Source of the DNA: an uncultured bacterium
GTDB taxonomy: Bacteria > Bacteroidota > Bacteroidia > Bacteroidales > Bacteroidaceae
NCBI GenBank assembly: GCA_905215555.1
Contig: CAJMQU010000046.1
Location: forward strand, 1-36,277
Direction of reading: 5' to 3'
Length of the DNA: 36,277 bases
Below are positions 1 through 8,244 of this stretch, one piece after another. Made by a program: the position numbers and the translations under genes. The stretch's first letter is position 1, and every line of letters starts with the position of its first letter. The notes beneath the pieces were generated by a model, which saw nothing but the letters and a program-made list of their open reading frames with translations, made no database searches and had not been told where the DNA came from.

Positions 1-5
1 GCATT

Positions 6-80
6 CGGGGTGTAGCGCAGTCCGGTTAGCGCACCTGCTTTGGGAGCAGGGGGTCGTGGGTTCGAATCCCGCTACCCCGA
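6..80 (+). tRNA. tRNA-Pro (anticodon TGG)
   Basis: A complete cloverleaf can be drawn. The acceptor stem is CGGGGTG with TACCCCG, the anticodon stem is CCTGC/GCAGG around the loop TTTGGGA (anticodon TGG at 41-43), and the T-arm contains GTTCGAATC. The discriminator is A80 and the CCA end is not encoded. The promoter would lie upstream of the window. Confidence 0.95.
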
Positions 81-87
81 CTAAAAG

Positions 88-120
88 AAATAAGCTGCTG
101 AATTTCAGTAGCTTATTTTT
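88..120 (+). terminator. Hairpin terminator after tRNA-Pro, probably bidirectional
   Basis: An inverted repeat (AATAAGCTGCTGAA against TTCAGTAGCTTATT, one G/T mismatch) is followed by a T tract on the plus strand. The minus strand also ends T-rich, so the same hairpin can stop the convergent methyltransferase transcript. Confidence 0.7.
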
Positions 121-172
121 GTATATGGAGACGAGTTGTTATTCTATACCCAATAAACTACAGGGAATATTT

Positions 173-880
173 TTACATTTTCAGATAAAACTCTTTTGTC
201 AATGCAATGTATTCAGGGGTAAACCGGTTGTGTTCCACCTCAATGCATAAAGTTTCTTCCATACATTCTTTTTCTTGAACCCCGAATGAGATAAGCACTC
301 TTCGGCATGGTTTTCCAGGTTTGGTAAAAATGTGCAGACGACGAGAAGGATATAACTTATATTTCCAGGCTGTGTCGATCACCGTTTTCTCTACTTCAGC
401 AGGAATAATGACGCACACCCTCCCCTGTTCGCAAAGCAGTTGGGCTGAACGTTGGAAAAGTAGTTCGTAATTCAATTCACAGGTATGTCGCGCCATGTTG
501 CGTTGTTTATCAGGACAATTTAAAGCGTCAACAAAATAAGGAGGGTTGGAAACGATCAGATTATATTTGCTTTCTGTCTGGAACAAACGGAAATTGTTAC
601 AGATGACATCTATCCTGTCCGCCCATGGCGAACGTGCAACGTTTATTTCAGCTTGAGCTGCTGCTGCTTTATCTATCTCTACAGCCGTGATTAGCGCCTG
701 TGGATTTCGCTGGGCTAACATTAAAGCTATCAATCCCGTACCGGTCCCTATATCAAGAATTCGAAGGACGTTTTCCGCTGCTGCCCAAGCACCCAGGAGT
801 ACGCCGTCCGTGCCTACTTTCATAGCGCACTTGTCATGCCATATAGTAAATTGTTTAAACTGAAAATAAGGATTTGACAT
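173..880 (-). CDS. trmN6: tRNA1(Val) (adenine-N6)-methyltransferase-like, TrmN6 family
   Basis: An SAM-dependent N6-adenine methyltransferase of the YfiC/TrmN6 family, which methylates A37 of tRNA1(Val) in E. coli. The SAM-binding motif I is DIGTGTG (residues 43-49) and the catalytic NPPY tetrapeptide is at residues 112-115, typical of amino-methylating enzymes. The protein is 235 aa from the ATG at 880, the normal family size. A longer frame to 922 would start with TTG and would run over a Bacteroides -7 promoter element at 904-911, so the ATG at 880 is preferred. The gene is convergent with the tRNA-Pro and divergent from lon. The enzyme class is clear from the motifs. The exact tRNA target is inferred from the family. 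Confidence 0.85.
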   Translation of the reverse strand: MSNPYFQFKQFTIWHDKCAMKVGTDGVLLGAWAAAENVLRILDIGTGTGLIALMLAQRNPQALITAVEIDKAAAAQAEINVARSPWADRIDVICNNFRLFQTESKYNLIVSNPPYFVDALNCPDKQRNMARHTCELNYELLFQRSAQLLCEQGRVCVIIPAEVEKTVIDTAWKYKLYPSRRLHIFTKPGKPCRRVLISFGVQEKECMEETLCIEVEHNRFTPEYIALTKEFYLKM

Positions 881-903
881 AATTTGTACTTGTTTGTTGG
901 GGG

Positions 904-938
904 CAAAAATAGGCAAACTCAAGAATATTACGACAAAT
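904..938 (-). promoter_or_regulatory. Candidate Bacteroides promoter of the methyltransferase gene
   Basis: On the minus strand a TATTTTTG -7 element (911-904) lies about 22 bp downstream of a TTTG, slightly longer than the usual 19-21 bp spacer. It sits just upstream of the ATG at 880. Confidence 0.45.
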
Positions 939-995
939 TTGGCACTGTTTTTGTCTTTTTATATAAAAGGTGCTTCATATTAATGAAGAATAGAT

Positions 996-1003
996 TAACT
1001 TTG
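996..1003 (+). promoter_or_regulatory. Candidate -7 element of the lon operon
   Basis: TAACTTTG matches the Bacteroides -7 consensus TAnnTTTG and lies 50 bp before the lon ATG. No convincing TTG is visible at the -33 distance, so the promoter may be activator- or heat-dependent. Confidence 0.45.
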
Positions 1004-1053
1004 CAGGCGCTTTATAAGCCCTGTCAGTATGACATAAACTTAAAAAGAAAGAA

Positions 1054-3534
1054 ATGAAGAAAAGACTTTACCTAGGAGATACAGAAGAGAAAGAAGGAAA
1101 TGCTTTCTCGGTGATTGCTGATTTTGAGGGAAATGAAGAACAATTGATGGATATTAAGGTTGATGAAATTCTTCCGATATTGCCTCTGCGAAATATGGTT
1201 TTGTTTCCAGGCGTGTTTATGCCAGTATCTGTTGGAAGAAAAACTTCCATGAAATTGGTGCGGGAAGCAGAAAAGAAAAGTGCATATATCGGGGTAGTCT
1301 GCCAAAAACAGGCAGATACGGAGGCTCCTTCAATGGAAGATTTGCATACCATCGGTACGGTAGGTAAGATTATCCGTATTCTGGAAATGCCCGATCAGAC
1401 AACGACTATCATTCTGCAAGGCGTCAAACGTATGGAATTGAAAGAGATTGTGGATACCGTTCCCTATCTGAAAGGTCGGGTGAAGGCGTTGGAAGAAGAT
1501 ATTCCGGAGAAAAGCGATAAAGAATTCCATGCACTGGTAGAAGCGTGCAAGGATTTGACTGTCCGCTTTATCAAATCATCTGATATGTTCCCGCAAGACT
1601 CTGCATTTGCCATCAAGAACATTACTAATCCGATGTTTTTGATAGATTTCATCTGCACCAATCTTCCGTTGAAGAAGGATGAAAAAATAGAATTGCTGCG
1701 TATCGACTCTTTGCGGGCCCGTACTTATCGACTTTTGGAGATACTGAACCGGGAAGTGCAACTTGCCGAGATAAAGGAATCCATACAGATGCGTGCACGG
1801 GAAGATATCGACCAGCAGCAGCGTGAATACTTCTTGCAGCAACAGATTAAAACCATTCAGGATGAGCTGGGTGGCAGTGGTCAGGAGCAGGAAATAGAAG
1901 AAATGCGCCGTAAGGCTGCTTCCATCAAATGGAGTGCAGAAGTGAAAGATATTTTCCTTAAAGAGTTGGATAAACTGGAACGTGCTCATCCGCAGTCTCC
2001 CGATTACAGCGTGCAACTCAATTATCTGCAAACGATGCTCAGCTTGCCGTGGGGAATATATACTGTCGATAATCTGAATCTGACAAATGCGGAAAAGACG
2101 CTGAATAAAGATCATTATGGTCTGGAAAAGGTAAAAGAACGCATTTTGGAGCATTTGGCGGTATTGAAACTGAAAGGGGATATGAAGTCGCCTATCATTT
2201 GCTTGTATGGTCCTCCGGGAGTTGGTAAGACATCTTTGGGACGTTCTATTGCCGCTGCATTGAAACGGAAGTATATCCGTATGTCATTGGGCGGAGTGCA
2301 TGATGAAGCGGAAATACGCGGACATCGCAAAACGTATATCGGAGCAATGCCGGGACGTATTATCAAGAGTTTGATTAAGGCCGGTTCTTCCAATCCGGTG
2401 TTTATTCTGGATGAGATAGATAAGGTAAGTTCCGACCGTCAGGGAGACCCCTCTTCCGCTTTGCTTGAGGTGCTTGATCCGGAACAGAATACGACATTCC
2501 ATGATAACTTCCTGGATGTGGACTATGATTTGTCGAAGGTGATGTTTATCGCTACTGCGAATAATCTGAATACCATTCCCGGACCGTTGCTCGACCGAAT
2601 GGAACTGATTGAAGTAAGTGGTTATATCACCGAAGAAAAGATAGAGATTGCCCGTCGTCATCTGGTTCCGAAAGAACTGGAAGCTAACGGCATGAAGAAG
2701 AATGATATCAAGATACCGAAGAATACGCTGGAAGCAATTATCGAGTCGTATACCCGTGAGAGCGGTGTGCGCGAATTGGAAAAGAAAATCGGCAAGATAC
2801 TTCGTAAGTCAGCCCGTCAGTATGCTACTGATGGCTATTTCGCAAAACAGGAGATCAAGCCGGCGGACTTGTACGAGTTCCTCGGTGCACCGGAATACAC
2901 CCGTGATAAATATCAGGGTAATGAATACGCAGGCGTGGTGACCGGCCTGGCATGGACTGCGGTAGGCGGAGAAATCTTGTTTGTGGAGACCAGTCTGAGC
3001 CGTGGAAAAGGCGGACGTCTGACGCTGACCGGAAATCTGGGTGATGTGATGAAAGAATCTGCCATGTTGGCTTTGGAGTACATCAAGGCGCATGCTTCTT
3101 TGCTGAATCTGGATGAAGATATCTTCGATAACTGGAATATCCATGTGCATGTGCCCGAAGGCGCCATTCCTAAAGATGGACCGTCGGCAGGTATCACTAT
3201 GGCTACTTCCCTTGCTTCTGCCCTCACTCAACGTAAAGTGAAAGCAAACCTTGCCATGACCGGTGAGATTACGTTGCGTGGAAAGGTGCTTCCTGTGGGG
3301 GGAATCAAGGAGAAAATTCTGGCGGCTAAACGTGCCGGTATCAAGGATATCATCCTGAGTGAGGAAAACCGTAAGAATATTGACGAGATACAGGAACTCT
3401 ACCTCAAGGGACTGACTTTCCATTATGTGAAAGATGTGAAAGAGGTGTTTGCTATTGCGCTTACCGATGAAAAGGTAGCCGATGCCATTGACTTGTCCGC
3501 TAAGAAAGAAAAGACAGAAAAGAAAGCAGAATGA
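1054..3534 (+). CDS. lon: ATP-dependent serine protease Lon
   Basis: A cytoplasmic hexameric AAA+ protease that degrades damaged and regulatory proteins. The 826-aa protein has the full LonA layout: an N-terminal substrate-binding domain (about 35-240), a helical linker, an AAA+ module with Walker A GPPGVGKTS at residues 386-394 and Walker B FILDEIDK, and a C-terminal protease domain. The catalytic dyad is Ser711 (in GPSAG) and Lys754 (in GGIKEK), spaced exactly as S679/K722 in E. coli Lon. The C-terminus ends in a lysine/glutamate-rich tail. The stop codon overlaps the start of tgt (ATGA), so the two are translationally coupled. Lon is first gene of a lon-tgt-lptG-type operon. Confidence 0.97.
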   Translation: MKKRLYLGDTEEKEGNAFSVIADFEGNEEQLMDIKVDEILPILPLRNMVLFPGVFMPVSVGRKTSMKLVREAEKKSAYIGVVCQKQADTEAPSMEDLHTIGTVGKIIRILEMPDQTTTIILQGVKRMELKEIVDTVPYLKGRVKALEEDIPEKSDKEFHALVEACKDLTVRFIKSSDMFPQDSAFAIKNITNPMFLIDFICTNLPLKKDEKIELLRIDSLRARTYRLLEILNREVQLAEIKESIQMRAREDIDQQQREYFLQQQIKTIQDELGGSGQEQEIEEMRRKAASIKWSAEVKDIFLKELDKLERAHPQSPDYSVQLNYLQTMLSLPWGIYTVDNLNLTNAEKTLNKDHYGLEKVKERILEHLAVLKLKGDMKSPIICLYGPPGVGKTSLGRSIAAALKRKYIRMSLGGVHDEAEIRGHRKTYIGAMPGRIIKSLIKAGSSNPVFILDEIDKVSSDRQGDPSSALLEVLDPEQNTTFHDNFLDVDYDLSKVMFIATANNLNTIPGPLLDRMELIEVSGYITEEKIEIARRHLVPKELEANGMKKNDIKIPKNTLEAIIESYTRESGVRELEKKIGKILRKSARQYATDGYFAKQEIKPADLYEFLGAPEYTRDKYQGNEYAGVVTGLAWTAVGGEILFVETSLSRGKGGRLTLTGNLGDVMKESAMLALEYIKAHASLLNLDEDIFDNWNIHVHVPEGAIPKDGPSAGITMATSLASALTQRKVKANLAMTGEITLRGKVLPVGGIKEKILAAKRAGIKDIILSEENRKNIDEIQELYLKGLTFHYVKDVKEVFAIALTDEKVADAIDLSAKKEKTEKKAE

Positions 3535-4661
3535 CATTCGACTTACAATATACAGACAGTAAAAGTAACGCGCGTGCAGGGTTGATTACCACCGACCACG
3601 GGCAAATTGAGACACCTATCTTTATGCCGGTAGGTACTGTGGGAACAGTGAAAGGTGTGCATGTAACCGAACTGAAAGAAGACATCAAGGCGCAGATTAT
3701 ATTAGGTAATACTTATCATTTATATCTGCGTCCGGGATTGGATGTACTGGAAAAAGCCGGAGGACTGCATAAGTTCAACGGCTTTGACCGTCCGATGCTG
3801 ACGGATAGCGGTGGGTTTCAAGTATTCTCACTGTCGGGTATCCGCAAGTTGCGTGAAGAAGGTGCGGAGTTCCGTTCGCACATTGACGGCAGCAAGCATA
3901 TCTTTACTCCTGAAAAGGTGATGGATATTGAGCGCACGATTGGTGCGGATATCATGATGGCATTCGATGAGTGCCCTCCGGGTGATTCGGATTATGCTTA
4001 TGCCAAAAAGTCATTGGGGCTGACACACCGTTGGCTGGACCGCTGCATTCAGCGTTTCAATGAGACGGAGCCTAAATATGGTTATAACCAGTCTCTTTTT
4101 CCTATCGTTCAGGGGTGTGTATATCCCGACCTTCGCAAGCAGTCGGCAGAATTTATCGCATCAAAGGGGGCGGATGGCAATGCCATCGGTGGTTTGGCAG
4201 TAGGTGAACCGGTAGATAAAATGTATGAGATGATTGAACTGGTGAACGAGATTCTGCCTAAAGACAAACCTCGTTATCTGATGGGAGTAGGTACACCGGT
4301 CAATATTCTGGAAGGTATAGAGCGTGGTGTGGACATGTTCGACTGCGTGATGCCGACCCGTAACGGACGTAACGGTATGCTGTTTACCAAAGATGGCATC
4401 ATCAATATGCGCAATAAGAAATGGGAAACCGACTTCTCTCCTATTGAGGCAGACGGGGCTTCCGCTGTAGATACCTTATATAGTAAAGCATATCTGCGCC
4501 ACCTGTTCCATGCACAGGAATTGTTGGCTATGCAGATTGCTTCCATTCATAATTTGGCATTTTATCTGTGGTTGGTGGGGGAAGCCCGCAAGCATATCAT
4601 TGCCGGTGATTTCTCTACATGGAAACCGATGATGGTGAAACGTGTATCTACAAGATTATGA
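3531..4661 (+). CDS. tgt: Queuine/preQ1 tRNA-guanine transglycosylase, zinc cysteines absent
   Basis: Exchanges guanine-34 in GUN anticodons for preQ1 in queuosine biosynthesis. The 376-aa protein has the family motifs DSGGFQVFSL (Asp92, general acid/base position) and GVDMFDCVMPTRNGR (Asp268, nucleophile position). The usual CxCxxC zinc motif is missing: the three cysteine positions are Gly309, Ser311 and Asp314, judged by spacing to the conserved YSKAYL and to His340, which is kept at the proper distance. No other Cys cluster replaces it. The start overlaps the lon stop and the stop overlaps the next start (both ATGA). The assignment is firm. Whether the enzyme works without zinc is inference; the rest of the fold appears intact. 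Confidence 0.95.
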   Translation: MTFDLQYTDSKSNARAGLITTDHGQIETPIFMPVGTVGTVKGVHVTELKEDIKAQIILGNTYHLYLRPGLDVLEKAGGLHKFNGFDRPMLTDSGGFQVFSLSGIRKLREEGAEFRSHIDGSKHIFTPEKVMDIERTIGADIMMAFDECPPGDSDYAYAKKSLGLTHRWLDRCIQRFNETEPKYGYNQSLFPIVQGCVYPDLRKQSAEFIASKGADGNAIGGLAVGEPVDKMYEMIELVNEILPKDKPRYLMGVGTPVNILEGIERGVDMFDCVMPTRNGRNGMLFTKDGIINMRNKKWETDFSPIEADGASAVDTLYSKAYLRHLFHAQELLAMQIASIHNLAFYLWLVGEARKHIIAGDFSTWKPMMVKRVSTRL

Positions 4662-5794
4662 AAAAGCTGAACTGGAAAATTAAAGGCGTAAAGTTGCCGG
4701 ATGACTGGAAGTGGCTGAAGCGGTTGGACTTCTATATTATCAAGAAGTTCTTGGGGACTTATGTGTTTGCCATTGCACTGATTATCTCTATTGCAGTGGT
4801 ATTCGACTTCAATGAGAAAATGGACAGATTTATGTCGCACGAAGCACCCTGGAACGCTATTATTTTCGACTATTATCTGAACTTCATCCCTTACTTTGCC
4901 AATCTGTTCAGTCCGCTGTTTGTATTCATTGCGGTTATATTTTTCACTTCTAAACTGGCTGAGAACTCGGAAATTATTGCTATGTTCTCCACCGGAATGA
5001 GTTTCAAGCGAATGCTCCGCCCTTATATGGTATCGGCAGCGATCATTGCTGTAGTCACCTTCTTCCTGGGTTCCTATGTGATCCCCCAAGGCAGTGTGAC
5101 ACGTATTAACTTTGAAGATAAATACTACAAGCCGCGTAAAAACAATACAGCCCGGAATATTCAATTGGAGGTAGATTCAGGTGTAATTGCTTATATTGAG
5201 CGCTTTGAAGATTTCACCAAGACAGGATATCGTTTTTCATTGGACAAATTTAAAGATAAACAGTTGGTTTCCCATCTCACTGCCCGCTCCATCACTTATG
5301 ACACAGCTTCCGTTCATAAATGGACCATCAAAGACTATATGATACGTGAAATGGATGGTATGAAAGAGAGTATCACTAAAGGTGATCGCATTGACAGCAC
5401 ACTCTTCATGGAACCTGCTGACTTCCTGATAACGAAGAACCAGCAGGAAATGATGACTAATCCACAGCTAAGTGAATACATCGCCCGGCAGCGGCAACGT
5501 GGTTTTGCCAATATCAAGGAGTTTGAGATTGAGTATCACAAGCGTATTGCCATGTCGTTTGCATCGTTCATTTTGACGTTGATAGGAGTTTCTCTTTCTT
5601 CGAAAAAAACAAAAGGCGGAATGGGATTACATCTGGGTATAGGTTTGGGACTAAGTTTTTCATATATATTGTTCCAGACAATTGCTTCCACTTTTGCGGT
5701 GAACGGCAATGTGCCTCCGGTGATTGCCGTGTGGATACCGAACATACTTTATGCATTCATCGCATTCTATCTGTATCAGAAAGCGCCGAAATAA
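4658..5794 (+). CDS. LptF/LptG-family permease (lipopolysaccharide export)
   Basis: A YjgP/YjgQ-family inner-membrane protein. Family members pair with the LptB ATPase to extract LPS and pass it to the periplasmic bridge. The 378-aa sequence shows three N-terminal membrane segments (about 31-50, 78-98, 122-142), a periplasmic beta-jellyroll-like region (about 150-290) and three C-terminal segments (about 298-372), the standard topology. The ATG at 4658 overlaps the tgt stop (ATGA) and precedes MKKLNWK; an earlier in-frame ATG at 4619 would lie inside tgt and is not preferred. It is the last gene of the operon, followed by a strong terminator. Whether it plays the LptF or LptG part cannot be settled from this sequence alone. 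Confidence 0.9.
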   Translation: MKKLNWKIKGVKLPDDWKWLKRLDFYIIKKFLGTYVFAIALIISIAVVFDFNEKMDRFMSHEAPWNAIIFDYYLNFIPYFANLFSPLFVFIAVIFFTSKLAENSEIIAMFSTGMSFKRMLRPYMVSAAIIAVVTFFLGSYVIPQGSVTRINFEDKYYKPRKNNTARNIQLEVDSGVIAYIERFEDFTKTGYRFSLDKFKDKQLVSHLTARSITYDTASVHKWTIKDYMIREMDGMKESITKGDRIDSTLFMEPADFLITKNQQEMMTNPQLSEYIARQRQRGFANIKEFEIEYHKRIAMSFASFILTLIGVSLSSKKTKGGMGLHLGIGLGLSFSYILFQTIASTFAVNGNVPPVIAVWIPNILYAFIAFYLYQKAPK

Positions 5795-5822
5795 GATAAG
5801 CGCTGAAAGTGATAAAAATAAG

Positions 5823-5870
5823 AAGCCCCTCCCGCTCTAGTGTTTCCACAAGTGCGGGAGGGGCTTTTTT
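5823..5870 (+). terminator. Strong bidirectional rho-independent terminator
   Basis: A perfect 13-bp stem (AAGCCCCTCCCGC against GCGGGAGGGGCTT) with an 18-nt loop is followed by six T on the plus strand. The minus strand after the hairpin is also T-rich, so it can terminate both the lon operon and the convergent gene at 6006-6509. Confidence 0.93.
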
Positions 5871-6005
5871 GTTGTATTCATTTCCTCTTTTGTCTTTGTT
5901 TCCTCTTAACTTTGATGACAATGGCCATCATTATGTTCTTGGGAAACAACCCCACTTCCGTCTTACAGGTTCTTTAAGTTTTTCATGGCATGTGCGGTGA
6001 AAAGC

Positions 6006-6509
6006 TTAATTCAAGTAAGCTGAAAGCTCTGCAGCAGAGATGTTTTTGGCTATAATCACACCATTATCATCCAGTAAATAGTTAGTAAATCCCCGGCCTA
6101 AGCGATACTTTTTAAAGATGCCGGACGACTCGCCTTTAGTTTCCACGAAACAAGTGGGCGTAACTATTTGGTCCTTACGAATGGTTTCCTCGAAGATAGA
6201 CTGATATTCATCGAATGAAACGGAAACCATTTCCACATTATTATTTAGGGAAGTTGAGCGAAGCGCATTGCTTAAACTTGCGTTTTGCATCCGGGACTGC
6301 GCGTCGTAACTTGCCCAGAAACTGAGTAACACATACTTTCCTCTCATTCGGGAAAGGTTTTGAGTGGATTGCTCAGTCGACATAGTTTCGATTCTAAAAT
6401 CAGGGGCTATGTCACCCACATTCAAACCACCGGTTGGTTTGTCTTTTTCTACGAAAGAAGTCAAGGAACTAACTAGTAATACAACAAAAATCCATTTTAC
6501 ATACTTCAT
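6006..6509 (-). CDS. Secreted thioredoxin/TlpA-fold protein lacking the CXXC active site
   Basis: A 167-aa exported protein with an N-terminal hydrophobic signal segment (residues 4-19) and a TlpA/AhpC-like thioredoxin fold: GDIAPDFRIET near residue 32, then LLSFWAS at 61-67 and LLDDNGVII near the end. In active TlpA proteins FWAS is followed by W-C-x-x-C. Here the corresponding positions 69-72 are Asp-Ala-Gln-Ser, so both redox cysteines are gone. The cis-proline before the last strands is also replaced (GFTNYLLDD). A single Cys remains in VTPTCFVE. The protein is therefore unlikely to be a dithiol oxidoreductase. Its role is unknown; the fold may serve binding. It has its own well-formed promoter and shares the terminator at 5823-5870. 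Confidence 0.8.
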   Translation of the reverse strand: MKYVKWIFVVLLVSSLTSFVEKDKPTGGLNVGDIAPDFRIETMSTEQSTQNLSRMRGKYVLLSFWASYDAQSRMQNASLSNALRSTSLNNNVEMVSVSFDEYQSIFEETIRKDQIVTPTCFVETKGESSGIFKKYRLGRGFTNYLLDDNGVIIAKNISAAELSAYLN

Positions 6510-6637
6510 GTAACGCGGTTTTGGTTAATACTGGTTGATTTACAGGTGCTTGTTCTGATGCTGGATTAGCGTCTTATAAAACAAATGTAAACTCAACATT
6601 TACTAAGATTGTAGAACCACTTGTCCTAAATCGGCGT

Positions 6638-6667
6638 CAAAGGTACAACATTATTATTGATTATCAA
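6638..6667 (-). promoter_or_regulatory. Promoter of the thioredoxin-fold gene
   Basis: On the minus strand TTG (6667-6665), a 19-bp spacer and TACCTTTG (6645-6638) fit the Bacteroides -33/-7 consensus. The predicted start near 6632 leaves a leader of about 120 nt. Confidence 0.7.
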
Positions 6668-6827
6668 GCAAATGGTTAACTTTTTTATGTTATATAACAT
6701 GTTTTGCATCTCTGAATACTTTCTGGGGGCTATTGATTAAAGAACATTTCATGGCTGTTCTCGTTCAATAAATGAGGCAGAACATATATTTTCATGCTGT
6801 TTTAACAGGAGTCGTTGGAATTTTGCC

Positions 6828-6835
6828 TACTTTTG
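6828..6835 (+). promoter_or_regulatory. -7 element of serB
   Basis: TACTTTTG matches TAnnTTTG and lies 34 bp before the serB ATG. The -33 region is poor. Confidence 0.5.
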
Positions 6836-6869
6836 CAACCATTATTTTTTTATTTTAAATAGACAATTT

Positions 6870-8099
6870 ATGCAACCATTGAGCACTGAGCTTATTCTTA
6901 TCCGTGTCACGGGTGAAGATCGTCCGGGATTGACAGCGTCAGTTACGGAAATTTTAGCGAAATATGACGCTACTATTCTTGACATCGGTCAGGCCGATAT
7001 TCATAATACGTTATCACTGGGTATTTTGTGCAAAACAGAGGAACAACACTCCGGTTTTATCATGAAGGAATTGCTTTTCAAAGCATCTTCTTTGGGAGTT
7101 ACTATCCGCTTCTATCCCATTTCTGTAAAAGAGTATGAGGACTGGGTAAATATGCAGGGAAAGAATCGCTATATCCTTACTTTACTGGGACGCAAGTTAT
7201 CTGCCCGCCAGATATCCGCAGTCACCCGTATTCTATCTGACCAAGGTATGAATATTGATGCTATCAAGCGTCTGACCGGACGTATTCCGCTGGATGAATG
7301 TGACTCGCGGACCCGCGCCTGCATCGAATTTTCCGTCCGGGGTACTCCGAAAGACCGTATTGCCATGCAGGAGCAACTGATGAAGCTGGCAAGTGAGCTG
7401 GAAATGGATTTTTCTTTCCAGCTTGATAATATGTATCGCCGTATGCGTCGACTGATATGTTTCGATATGGACTCTACGTTGATTGAAACCGAAGTCATTG
7501 ATGAGCTGGCGTTGCGTGCCGGTGTGGGTGACGAGGTGAAAGCCATCACCGAACGTGCCATGCGCGGTGAAATAGACTTCACGGAGAGTTTCCGCGAACG
7601 TGTGGCTTTGCTGAAAGGGTTGGATGAATCCGTCATGCAGGAAATAGCTGAAAGTTTGCCTATCACAGAAGGGGTAGACCGATTGATGTATGTATTGAAG
7701 AAGTATGGTTATAAGATTGCTATCCTTTCCGGTGGTTTCACTTATTTCGGACAATACCTGCAAAAGAAGTATGGCATTGACTACGTATATGCCAATGAAC
7801 TGGAAATCGTGGATGGCAAACTGACCGGCCGCTATCTGGGAGATGTGGTGGATGGTAAACGGAAAGCCGAATTGCTGCGTCTGATAGCGCAAGTGGAGAA
7901 AGTGGACATTGCCCAGACCATTGCAGTAGGTGATGGAGCCAATGACCTTCCGATGCTGGGTATTGCCGGATTGGGTATCGCTTTTCACGCTAAACCCAAA
8001 GTTGTGGCTAATGCCAAACAATCCATCAATACCATCGGTCTGGATGGTGTACTCTATTTTCTGGGCTTTAAAGATTCCTATATCGATTTGCCGAGGTAG
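6870..8099 (+). CDS. serB: Phosphoserine phosphatase with N-terminal ACT domains
   Basis: Catalyses the last step of serine synthesis, hydrolysing O-phosphoserine. The 409-aa protein has two ACT-like segments in the first 180 residues (the first begins ELILIRVTGEDRPGLTASV), usually amino-acid sensing, followed by a HAD phosphatase domain. Catalytic motif I is FDMDSTLI, with nucleophile Asp199 and acid/base Asp201. Motif II (SGGFTYF) and motif III/IV (GDGANDLPML, residues 354-363) are complete. This long form is typical of Bacteroidota. It is transcribed alone: promoter upstream, probable hairpin downstream, then a separate promoter for the helicase. The residues needed for catalysis are all present. 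Confidence 0.95.
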   Translation: MQPLSTELILIRVTGEDRPGLTASVTEILAKYDATILDIGQADIHNTLSLGILCKTEEQHSGFIMKELLFKASSLGVTIRFYPISVKEYEDWVNMQGKNRYILTLLGRKLSARQISAVTRILSDQGMNIDAIKRLTGRIPLDECDSRTRACIEFSVRGTPKDRIAMQEQLMKLASELEMDFSFQLDNMYRRMRRLICFDMDSTLIETEVIDELALRAGVGDEVKAITERAMRGEIDFTESFRERVALLKGLDESVMQEIAESLPITEGVDRLMYVLKKYGYKIAILSGGFTYFGQYLQKKYGIDYVYANELEIVDGKLTGRYLGDVVDGKRKAELLRLIAQVEKVDIAQTIAVGDGANDLPMLGIAGLGIAFHAKPKVVANAKQSINTIGLDGVLYFLGFKDSYIDLPR

Positions 8100-8162
8100 C
8101 CTGAACTATTCCGGAGAAAATCAGGCAAATGAATCCGGAATGGAAACAGCATCCGGGGTATT

Positions 8163-8197
8163 GAAGGAATGAGCTGCAAAGTAGCTTCATTCCTTTG
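8163..8197 (+). terminator. Probable terminator of serB
   Basis: An inverted repeat (AAGGAATGA...GCT against AGC...TCATTCCTT with a single-T bulge) lies 64 bp after serB. The T run is short, so efficiency is uncertain. Its right arm overlaps the -33 box of the helicase promoter. Confidence 0.45.
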
Positions 8198-8224
8198 AGA
8201 TAATCACTTTATTTCCTATCTTTG
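8194..8224 (+). promoter_or_regulatory. Promoter of the DEAD-box helicase gene
   Basis: TTTG (8194-8197), a 19-bp spacer and TATCTTTG (8217-8224) match the Bacteroides consensus at both positions. The predicted leader is only about 15 nt. Confidence 0.75.
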
Positions 8225-8244
8225 CGGCTAAATAAAAAAGAAAC

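Larger units (their letters stand above)
6510..6869. other. Divergent intergenic region between the thioredoxin-fold gene and serB
   Basis: This 360-bp gap holds a promoter for each flanking gene (listed separately). A second -7-like element, TACATTTG on the minus strand at 6589-6582, has no partner at -33. No ORF, RNA gene or repeat was recognised in the rest. Confidence 0.6.

Noticed and set aside
881..922. TTG extension of the methyltransferase
   Set aside because: The extension covers a promoter element; the ATG at 880 begins the family sequence. The same reasoning removed TTG extensions at 14391, 16553, 29242, 30864 and 32109.
5809..6000. 63-aa plus-strand ORF
   Set aside because: It runs through the strong terminator at 5823-5870 and has no family features or promoter.
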